Below, in pieces: positions 1-8,617 of a stretch of DNA of 64,000 bases (within the stretch, counting starts at the first letter, position 1; every line of letters begins with the position of its first letter). The notes below the pieces were generated by a model. It was not told where the DNA came from and searched no databases. It worked only from the letters and a program-made list of their open reading frames with translations. The stretch comes from Pseudomonadota bacterium (lineage in GTDB: Bacteria; Pseudomonadota; Alphaproteobacteria; Acetobacterales; Acetobacteraceae). The stretch covers positions 24,937-88,936 of the forward strand of contig JAJZBV010000008.1 in NCBI GenBank assembly GCA_021851785.1. The letters are read 5' to 3'. Both the position numbers and the translations under genes were made by a program.

Positions 1-931
1 CGCACACCACCAGGAATCCCGCCGCGATCACCGCGCGCAGCGTCGCGAGCCCGGTCTCGCCGAGGAGCGCCGGGCGGTGGAGGATCAGGATCCGCGGAAC
101 CCCCGGCGCTGGCCGCGGCAAATCACGGAGATTGGTGAGCCGCGCCTGCACGCCGGGTGCGGCGGCCAGCGCCTGCATCGGCTCGACGACGCGGACATGG
201 CTCACGCCTCCGACCGGGGCCAGCATGGTGGCGAAAATCTGCAGCCGCGCCGGCGGCGTGCGCGTTGCCCGCCAGACATGCTGGAGCGGCAGGGCGCGGC
301 GCGCATACGCCTCGCGATCGACGCCAAGGGCATCGAGCGCCGGGGCGATGGCGGCGATGAAGCGCTGGCCGCGCTCGCCCTCGAACACCCGCCCGACGCT
401 GTCGAGCGGCACATAGCCGGCCTCGGCGAGGGCCTGGCGGCCGCTTTCCTGGGAGAACCAGCGCAGATGCGTCTGATCAAAGAGGCCGCTCTCCTCGTAG
501 CGCCAGCCGCCTTGCAGGAGGCGCGCGGCGAAACTCCAATGCTCGACATTGGGCAGCGAGGCGAGCAGCACACCGGTCGGTGAAAGGAGGGAGGCGTTGC
601 GGCGAAGCAGCGCCCAGGGGTCGCGCAAATGCTCCAGCACATCGCCATAGATCAGGCAATCGACGGCGCCGGTGAAACGATCGGGGAGGGCCACCGTCTC
701 GACATCGCCGGTGATCACGCCATCGAGCCGGCCGGCCGCCACCGCCGCCGCCCGCGGATCGCCCTCGATGCCGAAAACCCGGGCGCGGGGATTGCGCTGC
801 TTGAACGCGAGGCCGAGTGCCCCGGTGCCGCAGCCGATATCGAGCACCAACCCGGCCCAGAGCGGGATGCGCTCCAGAAGCTCCGCGTTATAGCCGTCGG
901 CGTAGGGATAGGGCGCGACGGGCGCCGACAT
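1..931 (-). CDS. SAM-dependent methyltransferase / glycosyltransferase fusion (partial, C-terminus off window)
   Basis: The reading frame opens at ATG 931 and runs off the left edge after about 310 codons without a stop. Residues 1-200 form a class I methyltransferase: motif I reads VLDIGCGTGALG near residue 30, and an IYGDVLEHL segment follows at the post-II position. From about residue 230 the sequence changes to the start of what looks like a GT4-type glycosyltransferase (IFATMLAPVGGVSHVRVVEP). The start codon abuts the ugd stop directly (TGAATG), so the two genes are translationally coupled. Its neighbours are ugd and a GT2, so a role in decorating a surface polysaccharide is inferred. 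The acceptor is unknown, and the second domain is incomplete here, so its identity is tentative. Confidence 0.75.
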   Translation of the reverse strand, partial: MSAPVAPYPYADGYNAELLERIPLWAGLVLDIGCGTGALGLAFKQRNPRARVFGIEGDPRAAAVAAGRLDGVITGDVETVALPDRFTGAVDCLIYGDVLEHLRDPWALLRRNASLLSPTGVLLASLPNVEHWSFAARLLQGGWRYEESGLFDQTHLRWFSQESGRQALAEAGYVPLDSVGRVFEGERGQRFIAAIAPALDALGVDREAYARRALPLQHVWRATRTPPARLQIFATMLAPVGGVSHVRVVEPMQALAAAPGVQARLTNLRDLPRPAPGVPRILILHRPALLGETGLATLRAVIAAGFLVVC

Positions 932-2245
932 TCAACCGCCCGGCCGGCCGATGCCGTGATAGGCAAAGCCCGCCGCGCGCAGCGTCGCGGGGTCGAAAAT
1001 ATTGCGCAGATCGATCACCGCCCGCCCGCGCATGGTCTCGGCGAGGCGCGCCGGGTCGAGGGCGCGGAACTCGTTCCATTCGGTCGCCACCACCAGCGCC
1101 TCCGCCGCCTCCAAGGCGGCGAGCGCGTTCGGGCAATAGGTCACGCCGTCCGGCAGCATCATTCGCGCCTGCGCCATCCCCTGCGGATCATAGACCCGGA
1201 CATGGGCGCCATCGCCGACCAGGCGCGAGACGATCGGGATCGCCGGGGAATCGCGCATGTCATCGGTTTCGGGCTTGAAGGTGAGGCCGAGGACGGCGAT
1301 GGTCTTGCCGCGCACCGTGCCGCCGCAGGCGGCGATGACGCGCCCGGCCATCCCCGCCTTGCGCGCCTCGTTCACCGCGACCACGGTCTCGATCAGCCGG
1401 CTCGGCGCGCCGGCGTCCTGGGCGATGCGGACCAAAGCGAGCGTGTCCTTGGGAAAGCAGGAGCCGCCGAAGCCGGGGCCGGGGTGGAGGAATTTCCGCC
1501 CGATGCGGCCATCGAGCCCGATCCCGCGCGCGACGTCATGGACATCGGCGCCGGCCTTCTCGGCGAGATCGGCCATTTCGTTGATGAACGCGACCTTCAT
1601 CGCGAGAAAGGCATTGGCGGCGTATTTGGTGAGTTCGGCGGACTCCAGATTGGTGAAGACGATCGGCGTCTCGATCAGGTAGAGCGGGCGATAGAGTTGG
1701 CGCAGCACCTCGCGCGCCCCCTCCTCCTCGACGCCGATCACCACCCGGTCGGGGCGCATGAAATCGGCGATCGCGCTGCCTTCGCGGAGAAATTCCGGGT
1801 TGGAGGCGACGGCGCAGGGAAGATCGGGGCGGACATCGCGGAGGATCGCCGCGATGCGCCGGCCGGTGCCGACCGGCACCGTCGATTTGGTGACGATCAC
1901 CGCCGGACGGGTCAAGGCGCGGGCCACCTGCTCGGCGGCGGCATAGACATAGGTGAGATCGGCATGGCCATCGCCGCGCCGGCTCGGCGTGCCGACGGCG
2001 ATGAACACCGCCTCGGCGCCGGCGAGGGCGGCGGCGAGATCATCGGTGAAGGAGAGCCGCCCGGCGGCGACGTTGCCGGCGACGAGCGCGTCGAGCCCGG
2101 GCTCATAGATCGGCATGCGCCCGGCATGCAAGGCCGCGAGCCGCCCGGGATCGGCCTCGACCACGGAGACCTCGACACCGAATTCAGCGAAACACGCCGC
2201 CGAGACCAGCCCGACATAACCGCCGCCAATCATCGCGATGCGCAT
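932..2245 (-). CDS. ugd: UDP-glucose 6-dehydrogenase
   Basis: The enzyme oxidises UDP-glucose to UDP-glucuronate with two NAD+ and supplies acidic sugar for surface polysaccharides. The 437-residue product has the usual length. It opens with the Rossmann motif IGGGYVG, carries VGTPSRRGDG and KSTVPVGTG in the NAD domain, and has the catalytic cysteine in GFGGSCFPKD near residue 260. The C-terminal UDP-binding half includes LGLTFKPETDDMRDSP. ATG 2245 is chosen because it places the Rossmann strand at residue 2; a GTG three codons upstream is closer to the GAGGGGAA ribosome site and is the alternative. The methyltransferase/glycosyltransferase gene follows with no gap. Confidence 0.95.
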   Translation of the reverse strand: MRIAMIGGGYVGLVSAACFAEFGVEVSVVEADPGRLAALHAGRMPIYEPGLDALVAGNVAAGRLSFTDDLAAALAGAEAVFIAVGTPSRRGDGHADLTYVYAAAEQVARALTRPAVIVTKSTVPVGTGRRIAAILRDVRPDLPCAVASNPEFLREGSAIADFMRPDRVVIGVEEEGAREVLRQLYRPLYLIETPIVFTNLESAELTKYAANAFLAMKVAFINEMADLAEKAGADVHDVARGIGLDGRIGRKFLHPGPGFGGSCFPKDTLALVRIAQDAGAPSRLIETVVAVNEARKAGMAGRVIAACGGTVRGKTIAVLGLTFKPETDDMRDSPAIPIVSRLVGDGAHVRVYDPQGMAQARMMLPDGVTYCPNALAALEAAEALVVATEWNEFRALDPARLAETMRGRAVIDLRNIFDPATLRAAGFAYHGIGRPGG

Positions 2246-2326
2246 GCGCAGCACTTCCCCTCACGCGAAACCCGTCCGACACGGCGCCGAACCTAGCCGG
2301 GCCATGGTGAATTTAGCGTATAATCC

Positions 2327-2674
2327 TCACGCTTTCGACTGCGCGAGGATGTTTTTCTCGAGCGCCTCGGCGGCGGTGTTCCATTGCGTGATCTCGTCGG
2401 TATTTTCCGGCGGATTGGTCTCATGCAGCGAGAAGCCGGTGGGGTCGTATTCGACCAGGATCGAGATATCGCCCTTATGGGCGAGCATATGGCCGGGATC
2501 ATCCTCGGTGATGGTCCAGCCGAGACCGGTCGCGGCGCGGCGGATCTGCGCCTGGCGCGCCTCGATGGTGCCGGTGGTGGTGGCGAAGGGCTCGGCCATC
2601 ACCTCATAGGGGGTGGTCACCGAGCAGCCGGCGGCGACCAAAAGGCCGAGCAAAACCAGACAGCGTGGCGGCAT
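2327..2674 (-). CDS. small lipoprotein of unknown function
   Basis: The 115-residue product has a type II signal peptide: a hydrophobic stretch LVLLGLLVAAGC ends in a lipobox cysteine at residue 17. The rest is a small soluble domain with charged strands (ISILVEYDPTGFSLH). I do not recognise the family. The start ATG at 2674 shares one base with the stop of the upstream glycosyltransferase (TGATG), so it is coupled to that gene and probably serves the same envelope pathway. Function is unknown. Confidence 0.7.
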   Translation of the reverse strand: MPPRCLVLLGLLVAAGCSVTTPYEVMAEPFATTTGTIEARQAQIRRAATGLGWTITEDDPGHMLAHKGDISILVEYDPTGFSLHETNPPENTDEITQWNTAAEALEKNILAQSKA

Positions 2675-3426
2675 CAGAGATGCTCCTCGGGCAGGGTGAG
2701 CGCCCGCCATAGCGACCACGGCGAAAGCCCGCGGGCAAGCAGCCGGGCGGCGACCACCAGGACAATCTTCGTAACATCCGCCACCGGGCGGAAATGGCTG
2801 GCCCGCTGGCTCGCTCCTCCATAAAGCGCCGGCACGTCGACGGCAATGGTGCGATAGCCGGCCCGCGCCGCCTCGATCAGCAGCGCCGCCTCGAAGGCGA
2901 AGCCGCGCGGGCGGCGCCTGCGCGCCGGCAAAGCGCGCAGCAAGGTCGCGGGATAGACACGAAAACCGCACTGGCTGTCAGCGATCGGGTGGCCCGCGGC
3001 CCAGGAGATCCAGAAATCGGCGACGCGATTGGCGACCCGCCGGCTGCGCGGCGCGGGCAATCGGCTGGCCCGGCGGGAGCCGATCACGATGCGGTGTGGC
3101 GCGCGCCGTGCCGCGGCGAGCAGGCGCGGCAGATCCTCCGGCCGGTGCTGGCCGTCGCCATCGAGGGTCGCGATGAACGCGGCGCCGGCGGCCAAGGCGG
3201 CGGCGAAGCCGGTCTCCAGCGCCGCCCCTTTGCCGCGCCGCGCCGGATGGCGGAGCACCAGCGCCCCGGCCGCCGCGGCGCGCGCGCCGGTCGCATCCGC
3301 CGAGCCGTCATCGACGACGATCACCCGCGCGGCGAAAGGCAGGCAGCCGGCAACGATCGTGGCGATGCTTCCCGCCTCCTCGCGGGCCGGGATCACCACC
3401 ACCACCTTTGCCGTACCTTTTGCCAT
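2674..3426 (-). CDS. family 2 glycosyltransferase (dolichol-phosphate mannosyltransferase-like)
   Basis: This 250-residue GT-A fold enzyme transfers a sugar from a nucleotide or polyprenyl donor. It shows VVVVIPAREEAGSI at the N-terminus, VIVVDDGSADAT, the metal-binding region TLDGDGQHRPEDLPRLL, and a QCGFRVYP motif typical of DPM1/GtrB-like proteins. There is no obvious C-terminal membrane domain, apart from a hydrophobic patch IVLVVAARLLARG. ATG 3426 is preferred because the longer frame upstream adds non-conserved sequence before the first beta strand. It is divergent from the flavoprotein at 3513 and coupled to the downstream lipoprotein and ugd genes. Confidence 0.85.
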   Translation of the reverse strand: MAKGTAKVVVVIPAREEAGSIATIVAGCLPFAARVIVVDDGSADATGARAAAAGALVLRHPARRGKGAALETGFAAALAAGAAFIATLDGDGQHRPEDLPRLLAAARRAPHRIVIGSRRASRLPAPRSRRVANRVADFWISWAAGHPIADSQCGFRVYPATLLRALPARRRRPRGFAFEAALLIEAARAGYRTIAVDVPALYGGASQRASHFRPVADVTKIVLVVAARLLARGLSPWSLWRALTLPEEHL

Positions 3427-3512
3427 GTTCGGAGAGAGCGATATCGCAGCCGGGCCCGATCGCGCTATAGAGAGCGCCTCTTTGGTGGCAATTCTGCAAG
3501 GGGAAACCATCC

Positions 3513-4820
3513 GTGTCCGTTCCTTGCGACATTCTGGTGATCGGCGGCGGTCCGGCCGGCGCCACCGCCGCGGCGCTGCTCGCCGAGGCCGGCCATGACG
3601 TCGTCATGCTCGAAAAAGCGGCGCATCCGCGCTTTCATATCGGCGAATCCCTGCTCCCCGCCAATCTCCCCTTGCTGGAGCGGCTGGGCGTCGCGGCGCA
3701 AGTGGCGGCGATCGGGGTCAAAAAACCGGGCGCCGAATTCGTCTCCGACGCCCATCATCGCGCCGTCGCCTACCCGTTCGCGTCCGGCGACAGCGCGGCG
3801 CGGCCCGATTACAGCTATCAGGTGCCGCGCGCCGCCTTCGACGCCATCCTGTTCGCGAACGCGCTTCGCCGCGGCGCGCGCGGGATCCAGAACACGCGGG
3901 TGATCGCCGCCCGTCTCACCCAAGGCGCGCCGGCCGAGATCACCGCCATCGGCGCCGGCGGCGAAACCCTTCACTTCGCTCCCCGCTTCGTCCTCGACGC
4001 CTCCGGGCGCGATACCTTCCTCGCCACCCGCGCGCGTCTCAAGACCGCCCACAAGCACAACAACACCGCCGCGATCTTCGGTCATTTCCGCAACGTCGCC
4101 TGCCATCGCGACGGGCGTCACGGGTATATCAGCATCCATCTCGCCGAAAACGGCTGGTTCTGGTTCATCCCGCTCCCCGACGGCGTGACCAGCGTCGGCT
4201 TCGTCGGCAATCAGGCGGCGTTCCGCCGCCGCGGCGCCGATATCGAGGAGTTTTTTCGCGCCCGCATCGCGGCCAGCCCGAGCGTCGCCCAGCGCATGGC
4301 GCCGGCGGTGGCGCTGGGCGCGGTCACCGCGACCGGCAATTATTCCTATCGCGCCCGCGCGGCCGGCGGCGACGGATATTTCCTGATCGGCGATGCCTTC
4401 GCCTTCATCGATCCGATTTTTTCGAGCGGCGTCATGCTGGCGATGCGCGGCGCCGAACTCGGCGCCGGGGTCGCGAGCGCCTGGCTCGCCGACCGGCGCG
4501 CCGGGCTGCGTCTCGCGCGGCAGGCGGAGGCGCGGATGCGCCGCTCCCTCGACGGCCTCGACTGGCTGATCCGGCGGATCAACACCCCGGCTCTCCGCGA
4601 CATGTTCATGGCGCCGCAGGATCGTTTCGGCATGCGCGCCGGCCTGGTGTCGCTGCTCGCCGGCGATCTCGACGCGCCGCGGCTTCACCTTCCGGTGCTC
4701 GCCTTCAAGGCCTCGTTCCACCTGCTCAACGCCATGCGCCGCCTCGGCTACCAGCTCCAGCCCGACGGCTCGCTGCTCCGCGCCGGCGGCGGAGAAGGCG
4801 AAAGAGCCGTTCTTTTTTGA
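3513..4820 (+). CDS. FAD-dependent oxidoreductase, tryptophan-halogenase-like
   Basis: This 435-residue flavoprotein starts with the dinucleotide-binding motif ILVIGGGPAGATAA, followed by the HPRFHIGESLLP segment shared by flavin-dependent halogenases and geranylgeranyl-reductase-like oxidoreductases. A WFWFIP sequence near residue 210 fits the WxWxIP signature of the halogenase superfamily, and GDAFAFIDPIFSSG is the second FAD-contacting motif. The start is GTG 3513 after an AAGGGGAAA ribosome site. The substrate is unknown: many members with these motifs are not proven halogenases. The stop codon lies inside the A/T-rich repeat at 4809. Confidence 0.8.
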   Translation: MSVPCDILVIGGGPAGATAAALLAEAGHDVVMLEKAAHPRFHIGESLLPANLPLLERLGVAAQVAAIGVKKPGAEFVSDAHHRAVAYPFASGDSAARPDYSYQVPRAAFDAILFANALRRGARGIQNTRVIAARLTQGAPAEITAIGAGGETLHFAPRFVLDASGRDTFLATRARLKTAHKHNNTAAIFGHFRNVACHRDGRHGYISIHLAENGWFWFIPLPDGVTSVGFVGNQAAFRRRGADIEEFFRARIAASPSVAQRMAPAVALGAVTATGNYSYRARAAGGDGYFLIGDAFAFIDPIFSSGVMLAMRGAELGAGVASAWLADRRAGLRLARQAEARMRRSLDGLDWLIRRINTPALRDMFMAPQDRFGMRAGLVSLLAGDLDAPRLHLPVLAFKASFHLLNAMRRLGYQLQPDGSLLRAGGGEGERAVLF

Positions 4821-4929
4821 AAAAACTTTTACCCGTTGGGCAGTGCCTACGGCACCGCCCGCTCCGAGAAAACAGGAAGCAAAGTCTTTTTGCTTCTTTT
4901 TCGGAAGTCAAAAGAAGAGCTTTTTACTC
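4809..4929. repeat. A/T-rich interspersed repeat, copy A (likely bidirectional terminator)
   Basis: This is an A/T-rich island in high-GC surroundings. A left module (GTTCTTTTTTGAAAAAAC) is followed by a GC hairpin with arms near GGGCAGTGC and GGCACCGCCC, then a right module with GTCTTTTTGCTTCTTTTT. The same modules recur near 7.5, 28.5, 43.75, 55.65 and 62.97 kb. It lies between converging genes and supplies the stop of the flavoprotein. Confidence 0.75.
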
Positions 4930-5932
4930 AAAGCCCGCGCGCGATCAGTCCGGGAAGGCTCCCGCGATCGATCTCGATCACCCGGTCGGCGCGGATCAGG
5001 TGATGCGCGAGGTCGATATCGGCGAGGCCGAGGCCCGGAATCTCGACCCCGGTGTGGAGGCCGTGCCCGGTGAAAATCATGCCGCAAACCGCGGCGATGG
5101 CGGTGCCGGCCGCGATCGGGTTCCAGCAGAAGGCGCGCCGGATCGCGCCCGCCAAAATCAGGTCGCGGGCTTGCGAGGGCAGCGCCATGCCGACGACCGC
5201 GACCCGCGCCGCGAGCCCGCGCGCGGCGACGATTTTCCCGGCGCCGACCGCGCCGTTCTCGCCGAACGCGAGAATCCCGCCGAGATCGGGGAATGCCTCG
5301 ATCACGTCCTCGGTGATGCGGCTGGCGGCGGCGATCTCGAGACCGTCGGGAAAGCGCGGCGCGGCCAGCGCCATCGCCGGGAAATGGGCTTTCTGATGGG
5401 CGATGGCGGCGTCCGCCCAGAGCCGGTGCGACGGCATCCCAAGGGTTCCGACATAGACGGCATATTTCCCCTGCCCACCCATTTCGCGCGCCAGCGCCTG
5501 CATTTGCAGCGCGCCGAAGGCGGCGGGATCGACCGGTTCGACATCCCAGCTGCGCGCCGCGATCGCGCCGCCTTGCAGGGTGAGGACGAGGATCCCGGCG
5601 TCACGCGCCGCCTGGGCGAGCGGGGCGAGCCGCGTGGTCTCGAGCGGCATCAGGGCGATGGCATCGACGGCGCCGCCCTTGCCATCGATGAGCCCTTGCA
5701 TCAGCGCGGCTTGGCGCGCCGGGTCGGGGCGGTCGGGGCCGATCAGGCTGGTATTGACGAAAAACCCCTGGCCACCCTGGCGCAGGCCTTTCGCCATCAG
5801 ATCGGCCCACGGGGTTCCGATGATGTCGGCGATCATCACCAGGGTTTTCTGGTGCATCTGCGCCCGCGCCGGGCGGAGTGCCGCGCCAAGCCCGGCAAGA
5901 CCGATCAGCCCGAGCGCTGCGCGGCGATGCAT
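4928..5932 (-). CDS. periplasmic sugar-binding protein (ribose/LsrB-like), orphan
   Basis: The 334-residue protein begins with a signal peptide (MHRRAALGLIGLAGLGAAL, cleavage near AQA), so it is exported. The mature part follows the type I periplasmic-binding fold of sugar ABC receptors: a first strand LVMIADIIGTPWADLMAKG, a mid-domain VDAIALMPLET, and ITEDVIEAFPDLGGILAFGENGAVGAGK in the second lobe. No permease or ATPase gene is adjacent, so it may serve a transporter encoded elsewhere or act as a sensor input. The gene ends at repeat copy A and is divergent from copC. Confidence 0.75.
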   Translation of the reverse strand: MHRRAALGLIGLAGLGAALRPARAQMHQKTLVMIADIIGTPWADLMAKGLRQGGQGFFVNTSLIGPDRPDPARQAALMQGLIDGKGGAVDAIALMPLETTRLAPLAQAARDAGILVLTLQGGAIAARSWDVEPVDPAAFGALQMQALAREMGGQGKYAVYVGTLGMPSHRLWADAAIAHQKAHFPAMALAAPRFPDGLEIAAASRITEDVIEAFPDLGGILAFGENGAVGAGKIVAARGLAARVAVVGMALPSQARDLILAGAIRRAFCWNPIAAGTAIAAVCGMIFTGHGLHTGVEIPGLGLADIDLAHHLIRADRVIEIDRGSLPGLIARGL

Positions 5933-6162
5933 GCTGTTTCCCCGATGTCCCAGAGCGTCGCGATGATCGGCGAAACGGGAGGATCGCGCAAGCGGATGGC
6001 GGGATGGAGCGGTATGGACGGGAAGCCACGTCCCGGCTAGCGTTTTTTGCCCTAGATGCGCGGAAAACCCGCGAGACCAGTTGCCGGCCGATGGTTTGCG
6101 AGCTTGGGGCGGCGCTTCGGCCCGTGCCGGGGGTCTCGGCTCGTTTCAGGAAAAATGCCGTC

Positions 6163-6570
6163 ATGATGAAATTTCGTTTCCGGCGCGCGGCGCCGTTTGC
6201 CGCCGTGTCCCTGCTCTGGCTTCTCCCTCCCCTGGTTTCGCTCGGAATGCCGGCCGCCGCCTTCGCCCATGCCTATCTCCGGGCGAGCGAACCGACGAAC
6301 GAGGCGGCGCTGAAGACGGCGCCCAAGGAGGTCGCGATCGAGTTCACCGAAGCGGTCGCGCCGCGCCTTTCCGGGATCGCCGTCGAGGACGGCGCCGGCG
6401 CGCGCGTCGATCGCGGCGATCTCCATCCCGAGGGCCAGGAGGGCACGCGGCTCGGTATCGGTCTCCCGCCGCTCAAGCCCGGCGTTTACACCGTCCATTG
6501 GCACGCGGTCGCCGCCGATGACGGGCACAAGACGGCGGGGAGTTTCCGTTTCACCGTCCTCGCCCCCTGA
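6163..6570 (+). CDS. copC: copper resistance protein CopC
   Basis: CopC is a periplasmic copper carrier. The 135-residue precursor has a long signal peptide ending at AFA, so the mature protein would begin with histidine (HAYLRASEP), the N-terminal Cu(II) ligand of the family. The C-terminal half keeps the HWHAVAADDGHKTAG segment with further ligand histidines. Two tandem ATGs (6163, 6166) are possible starts after a TCAGGA site. copD follows 10 bp downstream, giving the usual copC-copD pair for periplasmic copper handling and import. No metal-responsive regulator gene is adjacent. Confidence 0.9.
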   Translation: MMKFRFRRAAPFAAVSLLWLLPPLVSLGMPAAAFAHAYLRASEPTNEAALKTAPKEVAIEFTEAVAPRLSGIAVEDGAGARVDRGDLHPEGQEGTRLGIGLPPLKPGVYTVHWHAVAADDGHKTAGSFRFTVLAP

Positions 6571-6580
6571 GGCTGGGGCG

Positions 6581-7525
6581 ATGAATGGCGCCGAGGTCGC
6601 GGCGGCGGTCGCGCGGTTCGCGCAAATCCTGGGCATGATTTCGGCCTTCGGGGCGCTCGGTTTTCGCCTGCTGGTTTTGCCGGGCGTTGGGCGAGACGAA
6701 GCCCTTGTCGCCGAGATGGCGGCCAGGCTCGGGCTTCTTGCGCAAGCGAGCCTCGCGTTCGCGCTCCTCGGCGGGCTGGCGCGGCTCGGCTGGCAAGCGG
6801 CGGTGGTTGGCGATGCCGGCGGGGGCGAGGCCGGCTCGGTTTCGGCGCTGGTCGCGGCGGCGGCGGACATGGTCGCGCTGACCCGGTTTGGTCAGTTCCT
6901 CGCCCTGCAATGGCTGGCGCTCGCCCTCGCGCTGGTGCTGTCGCCGGGGCGCGGGCGGCCCGCCGCTTGCGCCGCTCTCGCCGGGCTCACCCTCGCGCTG
7001 GTGCTGGCGGCGGGAAGCGGGCACGGCGCGGCGATGCCGGGATGGCGGGGCGATGTTCTGTGGATGGTGGCCAGCCTTCATGTTCTTGCCGCCGGGGTCT
7101 GGCTCGGCGGCCTCGCGCCGCTCTCGCTGCTGCTCCGCCGCCTTCCCGCGCCCGCCGCGGCGGCGGCGGTCGCGCGGTTTTCCGCGCTCGCGACGATCGC
7201 CGTTGCCGTGCTCGCGCTCTCGGCGCTGGCCCAGGGAGCGGCGCTGATCGGCGGCCTCGCCGCTCTCGCCGCGAGCCCCTATGGACGGCTCATCCTGGTG
7301 AAGACGCTGCTGTTCTTGACCCTGCTCGGGTTTGGCGCGCGCAACCGGCTGTTGCTGCTCCCGGCCCTCGCCGGCGCCAATGGGCCGATCGCCTTGCGCG
7401 CTCTGCGGCGCGGCCTGGGCTGGGCAATGGCGCTCGCGCTGGCGGTGCTGCTCGCCGCGAGCTTTCTCGGGAGCCTCGCGCCCGGGCAAGATTTTCGTGG
7501 AGGCGATACGCTGGCCGCCTCATAA
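6581..7525 (+). CDS. copD: copper resistance membrane protein CopD
   Basis: This 314-residue inner-membrane protein has about eight hydrophobic segments. The central VASLHVLAAGVWLGGLAPL segment carries the conserved histidine and WxGG pattern of the CopD domain. CopD works with CopC to move copper across the cytoplasmic membrane. ATG 6581 lies 10 bp after the copC stop. A longer frame opening upstream would overlap copC and lacks a membrane start, so it was not used. The stop falls just before repeat copy B. Confidence 0.88.
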   Translation: MNGAEVAAAVARFAQILGMISAFGALGFRLLVLPGVGRDEALVAEMAARLGLLAQASLAFALLGGLARLGWQAAVVGDAGGGEAGSVSALVAAAADMVALTRFGQFLALQWLALALALVLSPGRGRPAACAALAGLTLALVLAAGSGHGAAMPGWRGDVLWMVASLHVLAAGVWLGGLAPLSLLLRRLPAPAAAAAVARFSALATIAVAVLALSALAQGAALIGGLAALAASPYGRLILVKTLLFLTLLGFGARNRLLLLPALAGANGPIALRALRRGLGWAMALALAVLLAASFLGSLAPGQDFRGGDTLAAS

Positions 7526-7526
7526 G

Positions 7527-7607
7527 GGGGAAAAGTTTTTTGGTTCTTTTTTCAAAAAGAACAGGACTTCTTTTTTGTAAAAAAAGAAGCAAAAAAACTT
7601 TTATCCT
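7527..7607. repeat. A/T-rich interspersed repeat, copy B
   Basis: Two complementary A/T hairpins (GGTTCTTTTTTCAAAAAGAAC and CTTCTTTTTTGTAAAAAAAG, each with T/A-only arms) are followed by AAAAAAACTTTTATCC. Modules match copies A, C, D, E and F, but the GC hairpin is missing. It lies between converging copD and the GATase gene, whose last codons overlap it. Confidence 0.75.
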
Positions 7608-8341
7608 GGAAAGGTTGGGCGCGGTCGTTCGCGGCAGGCGGCGGCGAAGGCGGCGAAGAGACGGTGGCTCGCCGCGTTTTCCCCGGCGCGCCATTCCGGG
7701 TGCCATTGCACGCCGATCGCGAAGCCTTTCGCGTCCGCGGCGCGGACGCCCTCGATGGTGCCGTCGGGGGCGGTGGCCTCGATCACGAGGGCGGGCGCCG
7801 GCCGGTCGATCGCCTGTTCGTGGACGGAGTTCACCATGATTTCGGCGGCGCCGATGATCTCGGCGAGCCGGCCGGAGAGCCGCACCTGATGGCGGGCGGC
7901 GTAGCGCGCCTCGCGATCGCTCTCATGGCCGAGATGGGTGAGGCGCCCGGGGACGGCGCTGAGCTTCTGGATCAGCGTGCCGCCGAGGGCGACGTTCAGC
8001 TCCTGAATGCCGCGGCAGATGGCGAGCAGCGGCAGGCCGGCGGCGAGCGCTTCGCGGGTGAGGGCAAGGGTGGTCGCGTCGCGGGCCGGGTCATGGGCGC
8101 CGGGGGTCAGATCCTCGGCGGCGCCGTAGCGCCAGGGCTCGACATTGCTCGGGCTGCCGTCGAGCAGCAGGCCGTCGAGCCGGGGAAGCAGCGCCAGCGC
8201 CGCCTCGCCGATCGGCGGGATCAGCACCGGGACGCAGCCGGCGGCGTCCAACAGCGCCGCGCCATAACGCGCCGGGGCGCTGTGATGCACCTGCCCCTTG
8301 CTCGCGATCGCGCAGGCGGGAATACCGACGACGACGGCCAT
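7601..8341 (-). CDS. gamma-glutamyl-gamma-aminobutyrate hydrolase family protein (class I GATase)
   Basis: The 246-residue protein belongs to the PuuD-type peptidase C26 family. The nucleophile cysteine sits in LPLLAICRGIQELNVALGG, and the histidine/glutamate pair is in GVQWHPEWR. The N-terminal start VVVGIPACAIA and the LLLDGSPSNVEP strand are typical. The family cleaves gamma-glutamyl amides such as gamma-Glu-GABA in putrescine breakdown, but substrates differ between members and no other puu genes are nearby. The AAGGAAAAGGAAAG ribosome site supports ATG 8341. The C-terminal codons extend into repeat copy B. Confidence 0.85.
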   Translation of the reverse strand: MAVVVGIPACAIASKGQVHHSAPARYGAALLDAAGCVPVLIPPIGEAALALLPRLDGLLLDGSPSNVEPWRYGAAEDLTPGAHDPARDATTLALTREALAAGLPLLAICRGIQELNVALGGTLIQKLSAVPGRLTHLGHESDREARYAARHQVRLSGRLAEIIGAAEIMVNSVHEQAIDRPAPALVIEATAPDGTIEGVRAADAKGFAIGVQWHPEWRAGENAASHRLFAAFAAACRERPRPTFPG

Positions 8342-8617
8342 GTCGCTTTCCTTTTCCTTGTGGGGATTTCATAGACCGGATCACGCGGCGCGCAAATACG
8401 GCAGGGGCTGGCGCGGGGCCGCAATAATTTTAAGAATTTTCTCATGATACTATAATTTGGGACCGATTGCGCTGCCATGGATATTGCCAGTTATTTTTCC
8501 CACACGCTGAAATAGCTTTTGCTTCCTGGTTTGCAATCGCTCTAACCATCTCGACTGCCCCGCAAGGCTCCGGCCGATCCGCGGTGGGCGCAGCGGGAGA
8601 GGATTGGGAAGCCGCCG

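Noticed and set aside
629..2296. A 555-codon plus-strand frame over ugd
   Set aside because: Ugd on the other strand carries all family motifs; this frame is its shadow.
5878..6162. A long N-terminal extension of CopC
   Set aside because: The extra sequence lies before a clear signal peptide and has no ribosome site; the start at 6163 fits the family.
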